A stretch of DNA of 64,000 nucleotides from CALMEC01 sp963765105 (GCA_963765105.1 CAVXUW010000002.1:1364001-1428000), one strand, 5' to 3'. Numbered from the stretch's first letter, positions 48,996 to 58,902 are shown. Numbers and translations: made by a program. Notes: generated from the letters alone by a model not told the origin.

Positions 48996-49153
48996 CCCAC
49001 CCTCGACATAGCCGCACGTAGTCGGTTGCGGGCAGACCGTAACTCGCCATCTGCGCGGGCCGGGTTTGGCAGACCATGCCGATGCCTACCGCCCGTACCG
49101 GCTCTACATTTCGGCAAACCCACGGCGCCGGCTCGACCATGGAGGACAGAGTC

Positions 49154-50590
49154 ATGGCACTCGGATTCGGATGGAAGCTGCACGGCGACGGCACGCTGGC
49201 GCCCGGTGAGGTGGTCGCCCCCGACGAACGGCTCAGCTGGTCCAAGACGGTGGGCCTGGGCGCCCAGCACGTGGTCGCCATGTTCGGCGCCACGTTCGTC
49301 TTCCCGCTGATCATGGGGTTGAACCCCCAGCTCGCGATCCTCATGAGTGGGATCGCCACGATCTGCTTCCTGCTGATCGTCCGTGGCACGGTGCCCAGCT
49401 ACCTGGGCACCAGCGCCTCGTTCGTCGGCGGGGTCGCGGCCATCCGGGCCCAGGGCGGCGACAGCGCCCATGTCACCGGGGCGATCCTGGTGGCCGGCCT
49501 GATCCTCGCCCTTGTCGGTCTGGCCATCCACTACCTGGGCTCCGAGATCGTGCACCGGGTGCTGCCGCCGGCAGTGACCGGCGCCGTGGTCATGCTCATC
49601 GGCTTCAACCTGGCGCCGGTCGTGGCCGACATCTACTGGCCCCAGGACCAGTGGGTGGCCTTCTTCGTCATGGTCTTCGTGATCGTGGTGAGCCTGGCCT
49701 CGAGGGGCTTCGTCGGCCGGATCGCGATCTTCCTCGGGCTGGTCTTCGGCTACCTGCTGTCGAAGCTGTTCGACGTCATGTTCGGCCAGATCACCTCCTT
49801 CGACGCCGCCGTCGGCAAGGTCACCACCCACTGGCGCGTCAACACCGACGGCATCAGCGATGCCCCCTGGTTCGGGTTCCCGGCCCAGACCACCATCGGC
49901 GCCGACGGCAAGGAGGTCCCCGGCTGGCACACGCCGTCCCTCTCGTTGACCTTCGTGCTGCTGGTGCTGCCCGCCGTGATCGCCCTGGTCGCCGAGAACA
50001 CCGGCCACGTCAAGGCGGTGGCCGAGATGACCGGCGCCGACCTCAACCCGATGATGGGCCGCGCCATCGCTGCCGACGGCGTCGGCACCATGCTGGCCAG
50101 CTCGGTCGGCGGCTCACCCACGACCACCTACGCCGAGAACATCGGCGTCATGGCCGCCACCCGGGTCTACTCGACGGCCGCCTACTACGTGGCAGCCGTG
50201 GTGGCGATCCTGTTCGGTTTCTCGCCGAAGTTCGGCGCCCTGGTCGCCTCGACCCCGGGCGGGGTGCTCGGCGGTATCACCGTCGTGCTCTACGGCATGA
50301 TCGGCCTGCTCGGCGCCAAGATCTGGAAGGAGAACGGCGTCGACTTCGGCAACCCGGTCAACCTGGTGCCGCTCGCGGCCGGCATCGTGATCGCCATCGG
50401 CGGCACCTCGCTGAAGTTCTCGGACAGTTTCGAGCTGAGCGGCATCGCCTTCGGCACCCTGGTCGCAGTACTCGGCTGGCACCTGGCCAAGGCCCTGGCA
50501 CCCCAGCACCTCAAGGACGGCGCGGGCGGCGTGCCGGTGGGCGGCGCCGGCATTGTGATCGACACACCGCAGGCGTATAAGGAACCGTGA
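49154..50590 (+). CDS. NCS2 family purine/uracil permease
   Basis: 478 residues, about 14 helices. Family marks: GLGAQHVVAMFGATFVFPLI, GTSASFVGGVAA, VVMLIGFNLAPV, LVAENTGHVKAVAEMTG and GGSPTTTYAENIGVMAATRV. NCS2 carriers take up uracil, xanthine or urate with protons. ATG 49154 follows GGAGG by ten bases; ATG 49139 is possible. It starts about 160 bases after pucR and its stop overlaps the hydroxylase FAD gene, so uptake and oxidation of the same purine are likely coupled. Confidence 0.9.
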   Translation: MALGFGWKLHGDGTLAPGEVVAPDERLSWSKTVGLGAQHVVAMFGATFVFPLIMGLNPQLAILMSGIATICFLLIVRGTVPSYLGTSASFVGGVAAIRAQGGDSAHVTGAILVAGLILALVGLAIHYLGSEIVHRVLPPAVTGAVVMLIGFNLAPVVADIYWPQDQWVAFFVMVFVIVVSLASRGFVGRIAIFLGLVFGYLLSKLFDVMFGQITSFDAAVGKVTTHWRVNTDGISDAPWFGFPAQTTIGADGKEVPGWHTPSLSLTFVLLVLPAVIALVAENTGHVKAVAEMTGADLNPMMGRAIAADGVGTMLASSVGGSPTTTYAENIGVMAATRVYSTAAYYVAAVVAILFGFSPKFGALVASTPGGVLGGITVVLYGMIGLLGAKIWKENGVDFGNPVNLVPLAAGIVIAIGGTSLKFSDSFELSGIAFGTLVAVLGWHLAKALAPQHLKDGAGGVPVGGAGIVIDTPQAYKEP

Positions 50591-51435
50591 AGCCGTCACC
50601 GTTCAGCTACCACCGACCGGCCGACGTCGCCGAAGCGCTGGCGACGTTGGCCGGTCTGCCTGATGCCAAGGTGCTGGCGGGGGGTCAGAGTCTGCTGCCG
50701 ATCCTGTCGATGCGCCTGGCCGCACCGGCCCACCTGGTCGACATCAACCGGCTGACCGAGCTGGCGGGCATCACGGCGCCGGCCCGGACGGCGTGCAGGT
50801 CGGCGCACTGGCCCGGCACGCCTGCACTGGAGCGGGACGACGCCGCCTTCGCGGTGCAACCGTTGCTTCGCCAGGGCTCGCAGCGGTCGCCCACCCGACG
50901 ATCCGCAACCGCGGCACCACGTCGGCTCGCTCGTGCACGCCGACCCGAGCGGTGAGATGCCCGCCGTGCTGGCGCTGACCGGGGGCCACGTCAGGCTCGC
51001 CTCGACCGCCGGCGGCCGCGACGGTCGCCGCCGTCGACTTCTTCCTCGCCCCGCTGGAGTCGGCGCTCGCGCCGGGCGAGCTGGCCGTCGCACGCCTTCT
51101 TCCCGGCCCTGCCACCGCGCACCGGCACCGCGTTCGTCGAGGTGGCCCGCCGCCACGGCGACTACGCGATGTGCGCGGTGGCCGCCCTGGTGACCCGCCG
51201 ACCCCGACGGCTCGGTCGCTGCGGCACGGGCCGCCTACGTCTCGTGCGCCCCCACCCCGGTCGTGGTCGACCTGACCGGCCTGGACGACACCGAGGCCGG
51301 GGAGGCCGCCCTGGCCCGGCTCGATCCCGAGGCCGACCTGCACGCCTCGGCGGCCTACCGTTCGCAGCTGGTGCGGGTCCTGACGGCACGGGCGCTGGCG
51401 CAGGCCCGCGGGGCGAGCGACGGGGGGCCGCGTGA
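50587..51435 (+). CDS. FAD subunit of a molybdenum hydroxylase (frame breaks)
   Basis: About 282 residues. VLAGGQSLLPILSMRLAAPA is the FAD-binding signature; VAHPTIRNRGTT and LVHADPSGEMPAVLAL follow in shifted frames as the second FAD motif, then ADLHASAAYRSQLVRVLTAR at the end. This is the CoxM/xanthine dehydrogenase medium-subunit family. It starts in the permease stop and should end at TGA 51433-51435, though one break hides the stop. At least five single-base breaks lie in 50790-51240. Confidence 0.85.
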
Positions 51436-51934
51436 GCGAGCAGCAGCTCGAGGTGGGTCTGACGGTCAACGGCAGCGCCGCACCGGGCCGTCGGTGCCGG
51501 TCGCGCCGGCTGCTGTCCGACTTCCTGCGGCACGACCTGGGCCTGACCGGCACCCACGTCGGGTGCGAGCACGGCGTCTGCGGGGCCTGCACGGTGCTGC
51601 TGGACGGCGAGCCGGTGCGGGCCTGCCTGATGCTGGCGGTGACGGCCGACGGTCACGAGGTCACCACGGTCGAGGGGCTGGCCGACCGCCGACGGCCCCC
51701 TGCACCCGGTGCAGCAGGCGTTCCGCGAGTGCCACGGCCTGCAGTGCGGCTACTGCACCCCGGGGTTCCTGACCACGATCGCGGCCTACCTGCGAGACGA
51801 ACCCGAACCCGACCGCCGAGCAGGCCCGCGACGCGATCGCCGGCAACCTGTGCCGCTGCACCGGCTACCAGAACATCGTCGATGCCGTGCTGCGCGCCGC
51901 CGAGCTGCGGCGTGAGAGCAGGACCTCCCGATGA
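51432..51934 (+). CDS. [2Fe-2S] subunit of a molybdenum hydroxylase (frame breaks)
   Basis: About 167 residues. First cluster: GCEHGVCGACTVLLDGEPVR ; second, after breaks near 51690 and 51805: HGLQCGYCTPGFLTTIAAYL and GNLCRCTGYQNIVDAVLRAA. Eight cysteines in this order are standard for the CoxS/XDH small subunit that carries electrons from Mo to FAD. GTG 51432 and TGA 51932-51934 overlap the flanking subunits by four bases each. Confidence 0.9.
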
Positions 51935-54423
51935 GGGGGGCCTCGAAGAACGCAGGGGGCACGCCCGTGCCGGTCGACGGGTCGCTGCCGTCCGGGTCGT
52001 CGTTGGTGGGCAGCCGGGTGGTGCGCCGCGAGGACGGCCGGTTCCTGCGCGGCGACGGCCGCTTCCTCGACGACCTGGGACGCGACGCACTGGCGGTCGC
52101 GTTCGTGCGCAGCCCGCACGCCCACGCGGTGATCGGCGAGATCGACGTCACCGACGCCCTGGACGTCGAGGGCCTGGTCGCGATCTACACCTGGGACGAC
52201 CTGGCCGAGGCCGACGCGCGCGACGGCTCTCGAGTGGCCGAGCCGCTGCCGATCCTGATCCCGCACCCGGCGCTGACCCACGGCCGCACCGGCTACCCCT
52301 TGGCCCACGACCGGGTGCACCACGTCGGTGAGGCGGTGGCGATGGTGGTGGCCACCGACCGCTACGTCGCCGAGGACGTCGCCGAGCGGATCCGCGTCGA
52401 GTACAGCGAGCTGGCGGCGGTGGTCGGCGTGGCACGGGCACGGGACGGTGGCGTGCTGGTGCACGACGACGTGCCGGGCAACGTCGCCGCCCACCTGGTG
52501 CAGGAGGTGGGCGACGCCCGGGCGGCGATCACTGCTGCGCCGCACCGACTCTCGCTCGACCTCGACGTCTCGCGCAGCATGTGCTCGCCCCTGGAGGGCA
52601 AGGGCGTCTACGCGCGCTGGGACGCAGGCGAGGGCTCGTTGCGGCTGTGGACCTCGACCCAGACCACCACCGGGGTGCGCGCGGCGGTGGCTGCCAAGCT
52701 GAACCTGCCGCTGGTCAAGGTCAGCTGCATCGCCCCCGACGTCGGCGGCGGCTTCGGGGTCAAGATCGTGCACCCATGGCCCGAAGAGGTGCTGGTGCCC
52801 TGGGCGGCCCGCGCCCTGGGCCGCGACGTCAAGTGGGTCGAGGACCGGCGCGAGCACTTCGTCTCCAGCGCCCACGAGCGCCAGCAGCTGCAGCACGTCG
52901 AGGTCGGGTTCGACGACGCAGGAAGGGTTCTCGGGCTCGACGTCACCCTGTGGCACGACAACGGGGCCTACACCCCCTACGGCATCATCGTGCCGATCAT
53001 CACCGCCACCCAGCTGCTCGGGCCCTACAAGCCCGGCGCCTACCGGGTCGAGTTCACCTCGCTCTACACCACCACGGTCCTGGTCACCCCCTACCGCGGC
53101 GCCGGGCGCCCCCAAGGGGTCTTCGCGATGGAGCGCACCATGGACGCCATCGCCCGGGCCCTGGGCAAGGACCGGGCCGACGTCCGGGCAGCCAACTTCA
53201 TCCAGCCCGACGAGTTCCCCTACGACCACGGGTTGATCTTCCAGGACGGCCGGCCGCTGATCTACGACTCCGGCGACTACCCGGCGAGCCTGGCGAAGCT
53301 GAAGGACCTGGTCGGCTGGGACGACTTCGCCGCCTACCGCGACCAGGCCCGCACCCAGGGGCGGCGGGTGGGCATCGGGATCGCCTGCTACGTCGAGGGA
53401 ACCGGCGTCGGGCCCTACGAGGGCGCCCACATCGAGGTCGAGACCTCGGGGCGGGTGAACGTGGCCATCGGCCTGACCACCCAGGGCCAGGGTCACGAGA
53501 CCGCCTTCGCCCAGATCGCCGCCGACATCCTGGGGGTGCCGATCGAGGACGTCCACGTCACCTCCGGCGACACCCGCCGGTTCCGGTACGCGGTGGGCAC
53601 GTTCGCCTCGCGCGCGGCGGTGATGAGCGGCAGCGCGGTCGCCCTGGCCGCGCAGAAGGTGCGGGCCAAGGCGCTGCGGATCGCGGCCGACGCCCTTGAG
53701 GTGTCGGCCGACGACCTCGAGATCGTCGATGCCGACATCCGCGTGAAAGGTGCTCCCGGTAGCCACATCCCGCTCAAGACGGTGGCCGTGCTGAGCAACC
53801 CGCTGCGCTACGCCTTCGACGCCAGCGCCGCGGCGGCCACGCAGTTCGCCGGCGGCCGCTCGGTCGACCTTCCCCCGGTCGCCGACGACGACGAGCCGGG
53901 CCTGGAGGGCACCGACTACTACTCCCCGATCCGGTCCACCTTCGCCAGCGGCATGCACGCCGCGATCGTCGAGACCGACCCCGACACCGCCGAGATCCGG
54001 GTGCTGCGCTACTGCGTCGTCCACGACTGCGGCACCCTGATCAACCCCATGATCGTCGAGGGGCAGATCCACGGCGGAGTGGCCCAGGGGGTCGGCGGCG
54101 CGCTCTACGAGCGGGTCGACTACGACGAGCACGGCCAGCTGCTGAACGCCTCTTTCATGGACTTCCTGATGCCGTACGCCAGCGAGGTCCCGACCATCGA
54201 GACCGACCACCTCGAGACCCCGTCCCCACTGAACCCGCTGGGCATCAAAGGAGCCGGTGAGGCCGGCGTGATCCCCGGGATGGCCGTGTTCGCCGCCGCC
54301 GTCGAGGACGCGGAGGGCATCCCGATCACGACCATGCCGATCTCGCCGTCCGACCTGTTCGCCCTGCGCGCCGCAGCCGTCGCTGCGGGGCCGGTCGAGC
54401 AGCGCACCCGACGCCGGCGGTGA
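51931..54423 (+). CDS. molybdopterin-binding large subunit of a xanthine dehydrogenase/CoxL form II-type enzyme
   Basis: 830 residues, clean frame. Motifs: GSRVVRREDGRFLRGDGRFL, CIAPDVGGGFGVKI, VTPYRGAGRPQGVFAMERTM, GLTTQGQGHETAFAQIAADI and LGIKGAGEAGVIPGMAVFAA, whose Glu is the catalytic base. The active-site loop is (P)YRGAGR, the form II pattern, not AYxCSFR of true CO dehydrogenase, so CO is an unlikely substrate. PucR and NCS2 neighbours favour a purine such as xanthine or hypoxanthine. The CoxG gene downstream suits this enzyme class. Confidence 0.88.
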   Translation: MRGASKNAGGTPVPVDGSLPSGSSLVGSRVVRREDGRFLRGDGRFLDDLGRDALAVAFVRSPHAHAVIGEIDVTDALDVEGLVAIYTWDDLAEADARDGSRVAEPLPILIPHPALTHGRTGYPLAHDRVHHVGEAVAMVVATDRYVAEDVAERIRVEYSELAAVVGVARARDGGVLVHDDVPGNVAAHLVQEVGDARAAITAAPHRLSLDLDVSRSMCSPLEGKGVYARWDAGEGSLRLWTSTQTTTGVRAAVAAKLNLPLVKVSCIAPDVGGGFGVKIVHPWPEEVLVPWAARALGRDVKWVEDRREHFVSSAHERQQLQHVEVGFDDAGRVLGLDVTLWHDNGAYTPYGIIVPIITATQLLGPYKPGAYRVEFTSLYTTTVLVTPYRGAGRPQGVFAMERTMDAIARALGKDRADVRAANFIQPDEFPYDHGLIFQDGRPLIYDSGDYPASLAKLKDLVGWDDFAAYRDQARTQGRRVGIGIACYVEGTGVGPYEGAHIEVETSGRVNVAIGLTTQGQGHETAFAQIAADILGVPIEDVHVTSGDTRRFRYAVGTFASRAAVMSGSAVALAAQKVRAKALRIAADALEVSADDLEIVDADIRVKGAPGSHIPLKTVAVLSNPLRYAFDASAAAATQFAGGRSVDLPPVADDDEPGLEGTDYYSPIRSTFASGMHAAIVETDPDTAEIRVLRYCVVHDCGTLINPMIVEGQIHGGVAQGVGGALYERVDYDEHGQLLNASFMDFLMPYASEVPTIETDHLETPSPLNPLGIKGAGEAGVIPGMAVFAAAVEDAEGIPITTMPISPSDLFALRAAAVAAGPVEQRTRRRR

Positions 54424-55589
54424 GGCGCGGGGCGGGCTCGGGGCTGCTGCCGTACGGGCTGCTGACCACCCTGACCCGCACCGCGACCGAGGCCGCCGCC
54501 CCGGCCGTCCTGCTGGCGGCGGCCGGGACCGGCAGGTCGGCCGCCGACGGCGCCCTGCTGGTGGGCGCGATGGGCGCCTCGGCGATCGTCACGGGTCCGC
54601 TGGTGGGGTTGCGACTGGACCGCAGCGCCCGGCCGATGCAGGTGGTGGCTGTCGCCATGGTGGTGATGGGTCTGGCGTTCCTCGCGCTGCGGCTGAGCAT
54701 CGGCGGGTCCCTGGCGGTGCTGCTGCTGATCGCCGCGGTCGGTGGCCTGGGACAGCCCGCTCTGACCGGCGGCTGGACGGCGCAGCTACCCTCGCTGGTC
54801 GCCGCCGAGCGGCTGCGGGCCGGGTACTCCGTCGACGCGGCCACCTACAGCGTGGGAGCCATGGTCGGTCCGGCCCTGACGGCGTCCGCGATCGTGGTGG
54901 CCCCAGAGATGCCGTTGCTGGTGGTGCCGCTGCTGCTCGCCGTCCCGCTGGTCCTGCTGCCGATGCTGGCGGCGCCGGTCCGCCGGCAGCAGAAGACGGT
55001 CCGGGCCACGCTGCGCGACGGGGTGCGTGCCATGACCGGCATCCCGCCGCTGCGGGCCAACGTCGTGCTGACCACGCTGGCCATCGCCGGCCAGGCCTCG
55101 TTCGTGGTCTGCGCGCCGACGCTGGCGGTCCAGCGGGCCGGCAGCCTGACCTACGCGGGCACGTTCCTGTCGGTGATGGCCGTGGGCGGGCTGGCCGGCA
55201 GCCTGCTGGTCTCGCGGTGGCAGGTGCGCCGGCCGGGCCGGCTCACCATGTACCTGGTGGCGGTCGTTGCGGTCTCGATGGCCGTGATCGCCCTGGTGCA
55301 CGACCCGGTGACCACGCTGGTCGCCGCCGCGGTGGCCGGAGGCGCGGACGGCGTCCTCACGGCGGCGATCTTCCTGGTGCGGGACCGGGACGCCCCCGCC
55401 GCCGTGCGCGGACAGGTGTTCACCATCGGGGCGAGCCTGCGGGGCACCTCGTTCGCCCTGGCGGCAGCCGCCTACGCCCCGCTGGCCGCCCACCCGGGGC
55501 CCGCCTTCGCGGTGGGCGCCGGGGTGGAGGTGTGCGCGCTCGTCCTCGGCGTGCTGTCGCACCGTGGAGGGCTTCCCCGCCTACGGTGA
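54420..55589 (+). CDS. MFS transporter
   Basis: 389 residues, about 12 helices (LLPYGLLTTLTRTATEAAAP at the start; RLDRSARPMQVVAVAMVVMG between helices 2 and 3). GTG 54420 overlaps the large-subunit stop, so it is co-translated with the hydroxylase, an unusual place for an exporter; it might move a purine or product. Substrate not determined. Confidence 0.75.
   Translation: MRRGAGSGLLPYGLLTTLTRTATEAAAPAVLLAAAGTGRSAADGALLVGAMGASAIVTGPLVGLRLDRSARPMQVVAVAMVVMGLAFLALRLSIGGSLAVLLLIAAVGGLGQPALTGGWTAQLPSLVAAERLRAGYSVDAATYSVGAMVGPALTASAIVVAPEMPLLVVPLLLAVPLVLLPMLAAPVRRQQKTVRATLRDGVRAMTGIPPLRANVVLTTLAIAGQASFVVCAPTLAVQRAGSLTYAGTFLSVMAVGGLAGSLLVSRWQVRRPGRLTMYLVAVVAVSMAVIALVHDPVTTLVAAAVAGGADGVLTAAIFLVRDRDAPAAVRGQVFTIGASLRGTSFALAAAAYAPLAAHPGPAFAVGAGVEVCALVLGVLSHRGGLPRLR
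55582..55587 (+). promoter_or_regulatory. -10 box TACGGT before the 55595 gene
   Basis: TACGGT lies at the end of the MFS gene and ends seven bases before the GTG at 55595, suggesting an internal leaderless start. Confidence 0.35.
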
Positions 55590-55594
55590 GGCCC

Positions 55595-56005
55595 GTGATG
55601 GGGGCGACGCACCGGCTGCTCGGCCACGGCGGTCCGCTGCGGCACCGGGGGCTCAGCCACTGGTGGGGGTTGCCCGCAGCCGCGGCGCTGTGGCTGGCCA
55701 CCGCTGCGCCGGGCTGGTCGTGGGTGGCCGCGGCGGCCCTGGTGGGGTGGGCCTCGCACCTGCTCGGCGACTTCTGCTTCGGGCAGCACGACGTGCGCAG
55801 CGCGCGGGGGCCGGGCATCCCACTGGCACCGTGGTGGGGTCACGTCGGGCTGGGGCTGGACGTCGGCGGGGCCGTGGAACGCGTTGTCGTGCAGCGCCTT
55901 GCGCTGCCACTGACGCTGGCGTGGTTGACCCTCGACCAGCTCGGGCTGGCACACCCGTTGTGGCAGCGGGTCAGCCAGGCGGTGGTATCCGCCCGTCGCG
56001 GCTGA
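55595..56005 (+). CDS. small membrane protein, DUF457/YdjM-like
   Basis: 136 residues. GATHRLLGHGGPLRHRGLSH WW and WASHLLGDFCFG carry the His/Asp pattern of membrane-bound metal-dependent hydrolases (YdjM/LexA-regulated family). It is shorter than the usual member and lacks the first helix, so activity is uncertain. GTG 55595 or ATG 55598. Confidence 0.5.
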   Translation: MMGATHRLLGHGGPLRHRGLSHWWGLPAAAALWLATAAPGWSWVAAAALVGWASHLLGDFCFGQHDVRSARGPGIPLAPWWGHVGLGLDVGGAVERVVVQRLALPLTLAWLTLDQLGLAHPLWQRVSQAVVSARRG

Positions 56006-56058
56006 GGCCGCGCTACCGTCGGGGCAGGAACGAGCCACTCGCGAAGGTGGGCATGGGC

Positions 56059-56682
56059 ATGAAGGTGAACGGCACCGCGACCCTGCACGCGCCGGTCGAC
56101 GCGGTCTGGGCCGCGCTGCACGACCCAGGGGTGCTGCAACGCACCATCCCGGGGTGCGACGCCCTCGAGGCGGTGGGGCCGGACGCCTATGCCATGACCG
56201 TCACTGCCGGCGTCGCCTCGATCAAGGGCAGCTACCGCGGTGACGTGCGGATGACCGAGCCGCAGCACCCGCACGCCTTCACCCTGCAGGCCAGCGGCGC
56301 CGGCGGCCCCGGCACGGTCAGCGCAGCGGTCAAGGTGCAGCTGGCCGACGCAGGCGACGGCACCACCACGCTCACCTACGACGCGGACGCCGTGGTCGGC
56401 GGCGCCGTCGGCGGAGTGGGGCAGCGGGTGCTGACCGGGGTCGCCAAGAAGATGGCCGCCGAGTTCTTCAGGGCCGTGGACGCCGACCTCACCGGCGTGG
56501 CGGTCGCCGTCCCCGCCCCGACGCCGCCGGGCGAGGTGGGCACGACCCGGGTGGGCCCGCCGGTCCAGACGCTGTCGACGGCCACTCCGTTCGACCTGCG
56601 CACCCAGCTGCCCGCGGTCCTGGTCGGGGCGGCCGTGGCCCTGGCCGGGGTCTGGCTCGGCTGGCGGATCGCCCGCCGCTGA
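56059..56682 (+). CDS. CoxG-like SRPBCC protein
   Basis: 207 residues. SRPBCC fold with VNGTATLHAPVDAVWAALHD, LQRTIPGCDALEAVGPDAY and VAKKMAAEFFRAVDADL, followed by a Pro-rich linker and a C-terminal membrane helix (LVGAAVALAGVWLGWRIARR). CoxG proteins accompany CoxL/XDH-type hydroxylases and are thought to help membrane attachment or maturation. ATG 56053 is an alternative start. Confidence 0.85.
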   Translation: MKVNGTATLHAPVDAVWAALHDPGVLQRTIPGCDALEAVGPDAYAMTVTAGVASIKGSYRGDVRMTEPQHPHAFTLQASGAGGPGTVSAAVKVQLADAGDGTTTLTYDADAVVGGAVGGVGQRVLTGVAKKMAAEFFRAVDADLTGVAVAVPAPTPPGEVGTTRVGPPVQTLSTATPFDLRTQLPAVLVGAAVALAGVWLGWRIARR

Positions 56683-56689
56683 CCCGCCC

Positions 56690-57514
56690 TCAACCCACCC
56701 CGGCCGACCACGTACCGACCACCGCGGTGCCGTCGAGGTCGTCGTCGCGCACCACCCGGGTGGTGAACCCGCGCCCGGCCATGGCCGCCGCCGTCCCCGC
56801 CGACTGCCGCAGGCTGGTCTCGATCACCAGGTGAGCGCCGGGAGCCAGCCAGTCGGGGGCCTCGTCGATCACCCGGCGCTGCACGTCGAGCCCGTCACTG
56901 CCGCCGTCCAGCGCCACGGCCGGCTCGAACAGCCTGGCCTCGGGCGGCATCAACGCGATCGCCTTGGTCGGCACGTACGGGGCGTTGGCGACGACGACCG
57001 CCACCGCGCCCTTGAGGCGGGCGGGCAGCGGAGCGAACAGGTCACCCAGGTAGACGTGCTCCGGAACGGCGACGTTGCGCCGCGCCCAGGCCACGGCGGC
57101 GGGGTCGATGTCGACCGCATGCAGGTCGATCCCACCTGGATCGACCAGCAGCGCAGCACCGACCGCGGCAGCGCCGCAACACATCTCGACGACGGGCGCC
57201 GGAGCGGCCGACCCCACAACCCCAACGCTGCGCAGCAGGCGGGCGACCACGACCGCCAGCAGCTCGGTCCGACGCCGCGGCACGAACACCCCTGGCCCGA
57301 CGGCGACGCGTAGCCCGCAGAACTCGACCCAGCCGAGCACCTGCTCCAGCGGGGTACCCGCGACGCGCCGCTCGACCAGCGTCGCGAGCTCGCCCGGTGC
57401 GGTCGCTGCCGCCATCAGCAACCGGGCCTCGTCCTCGGCGAAGACACACCCGGCCGCCCGCAGACGTGCCACCAGACCGGCCGCGACATCCGGGCCTCCT
57501 GCCGGTCCTGACAT
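56690..57514 (-). CDS. PrmC-related protein N5-glutamine methyltransferase
   Basis: 274 residues. RRVAGTPLEQVLGWVEFCGL and VGPGVFVPRRRTELLAVVV are the PrmC N-terminal motif; SAM site VVEMCCGAAAVGAALL; substrate loop VVANAPYVPTKAIALMPPEA, where NPPY is replaced by NAPY. That variant is typical of an actinobacterial PrmC-like subfamily, distinct from the release-factor methyltransferase itself. It faces coxG tail to tail. A GAGGAGG ribosome binding site precedes the ATG. Confidence 0.85.
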   Translation of the reverse strand: MSGPAGGPDVAAGLVARLRAAGCVFAEDEARLLMAAATAPGELATLVERRVAGTPLEQVLGWVEFCGLRVAVGPGVFVPRRRTELLAVVVARLLRSVGVVGSAAPAPVVEMCCGAAAVGAALLVDPGGIDLHAVDIDPAAVAWARRNVAVPEHVYLGDLFAPLPARLKGAVAVVVANAPYVPTKAIALMPPEARLFEPAVALDGGSDGLDVQRRVIDEAPDWLAPGAHLVIETSLRQSAGTAAAMAGRGFTTRVVRDDDLDGTAVVGTWSAGVG

Positions 57515-57639
57515 GCCCCTCCTCGGTCGCTGTCAGGAGCACCGTAGGCACTGACCGGGTGCTGACATCGCCCTGATGCGACGTCCCTAGCCTCGGGCGC
57601 ACGCCGGCGTTCGCCGGAAGCGACTCGAGAAGGACCATC

Positions 57640-58680
57640 ATGACTCGTGGGACACACACCCTGCGCACCGCACTTGCCCCCTGCATCGCACTTGCCCCCT
57701 GCATCGCCCTCGCCTTGGCCGGGGCGAGCCTGCTGAGCCCGGTCGGGGCTGCCGCTGCGCCCGTGCCTGCGGGGCAGATCCAGGACTGGAAGGTCGTCAC
57801 GGCGACCAGCGCCTCCAACGGCAGGACCAAGTCCGTGTCCGCGACCTGCCCTGCCGACATGCAGGTGGTCGGCGCCGGTGGCCGCATCGACGACACCGGG
57901 TACGGCAACCCCACGTCAGGTACCGAAGGCCGAGTCGCCCTGACCGACATCCTGCCCAGCAGCGACCTCACGTCGGTGAGCGTCACCGCGGCCACGTCGG
58001 ACGACGTCAACTGGGACCCCAAGGTCGACACGTTCACGGTGACGGCGCAGGCCACCTGCGCCAGGTCGACGGGCACTCCGGTCGTCCGCAGGGTGACCCG
58101 CGTCGAGGGTGCGTCGTCGACCAGCGGCACGTGGTCGCTGCAGAAGTCGGCGACGGCCAGCTGTCCGGACGACCTGGTGGTCTACGGCACCGGCTACCAG
58201 CTCAGCGGCGCGGCGGGCAACGTGCGGGTCAACACCCTCGAGCCGAGCAGCGACCTGCACAGCCTGACCACCACCGCCTACGTCGACATGCTCGCCCTCA
58301 CCGGCCACTCACCGGATGTCGGCGACCTCGACCAACCGCCCTTCACCGACGCCTGGAGCCTGACGACGGTAGCCATCTGCGGCAAGTCCAGGGGGACGGA
58401 CGCGCTGATCACCTCATTCACGGGCGACTCGGGGGCACCGAAGAGCATCGACACGTTGCCCTGCCCCCCCGGAACGGTCGTCACGGGAGTCGGCGCCGAC
58501 ACGATCGCGAGCCCATGGATCGTCGACCTCGGCACCTACGTGGCGCTGGAGCAGCTCACCGTCACCTCGCCCACCCCCGGCCCGGACTCGCTGCCGGCCC
58601 TGGCGAACCGAGCCAGTGCCCGCGGCAGCGTCGACGTCACGGACTCGTGGATCCTCGTCGTCTTCGGCGTGTGCCATTGA
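57640..58680 (+). CDS. secreted protein with three similar ~95-residue repeats
   Basis: 346 residues. Signal peptide with an 18-base coding duplication (LAPCIALAPCIALALAG), cleavage probable after VGAAAA. The mature part has three related units, each with a W, a first Cys after SATCPADM-, TASCPDDL- or DTLPCPPG-like text, a V-x-G-x-G segment (VVGAGG, VYGTGY, VTGVGA), and a second Cys near its end (ATCA, AICG, GVCH). Paired cysteines suggest one disulfide per unit. No enzyme motif and no family recognised. AGAAGGA precedes the ATG. Confidence 0.7.
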   Translation: MTRGTHTLRTALAPCIALAPCIALALAGASLLSPVGAAAAPVPAGQIQDWKVVTATSASNGRTKSVSATCPADMQVVGAGGRIDDTGYGNPTSGTEGRVALTDILPSSDLTSVSVTAATSDDVNWDPKVDTFTVTAQATCARSTGTPVVRRVTRVEGASSTSGTWSLQKSATASCPDDLVVYGTGYQLSGAAGNVRVNTLEPSSDLHSLTTTAYVDMLALTGHSPDVGDLDQPPFTDAWSLTTVAICGKSRGTDALITSFTGDSGAPKSIDTLPCPPGTVVTGVGADTIASPWIVDLGTYVALEQLTVTSPTPGPDSLPALANRASARGSVDVTDSWILVVFGVCH

Positions 58681-58902
58681 CCCCTCGACGGCCGTGGACG
58701 GCCTCGACCTCCGCTGTCCGGTCGCGGCGAGACCCTGCACGCCGCTCGCCAGGTAGGAGCCCTGGCCGAGCCCCGAACAGTGCAGGAACGCGAATGGCGC
58801 GTCCGCGGACGCAACGGCACCTACATCACGCGCGGCCCTGCGGACGCGAGGCCCGTGCCGTCGAGCCGGGACCTCGAAACGGGTCGCATTGCGTCCCTCT
58901 CG

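Noticed and set aside
48996..49153. Riboswitch (purine type) between pucR and the NCS2 permease
   Set aside because: No paired three-stem arrangement or conserved purine-riboswitch core could be seen in these 158 bases.
51931..56682. Aerobic carbon monoxide dehydrogenase operon
   Set aside because: The large subunit has a YRGAGR loop, not the AYxCSFR of CO-oxidising enzymes, and the neighbours point to purines.
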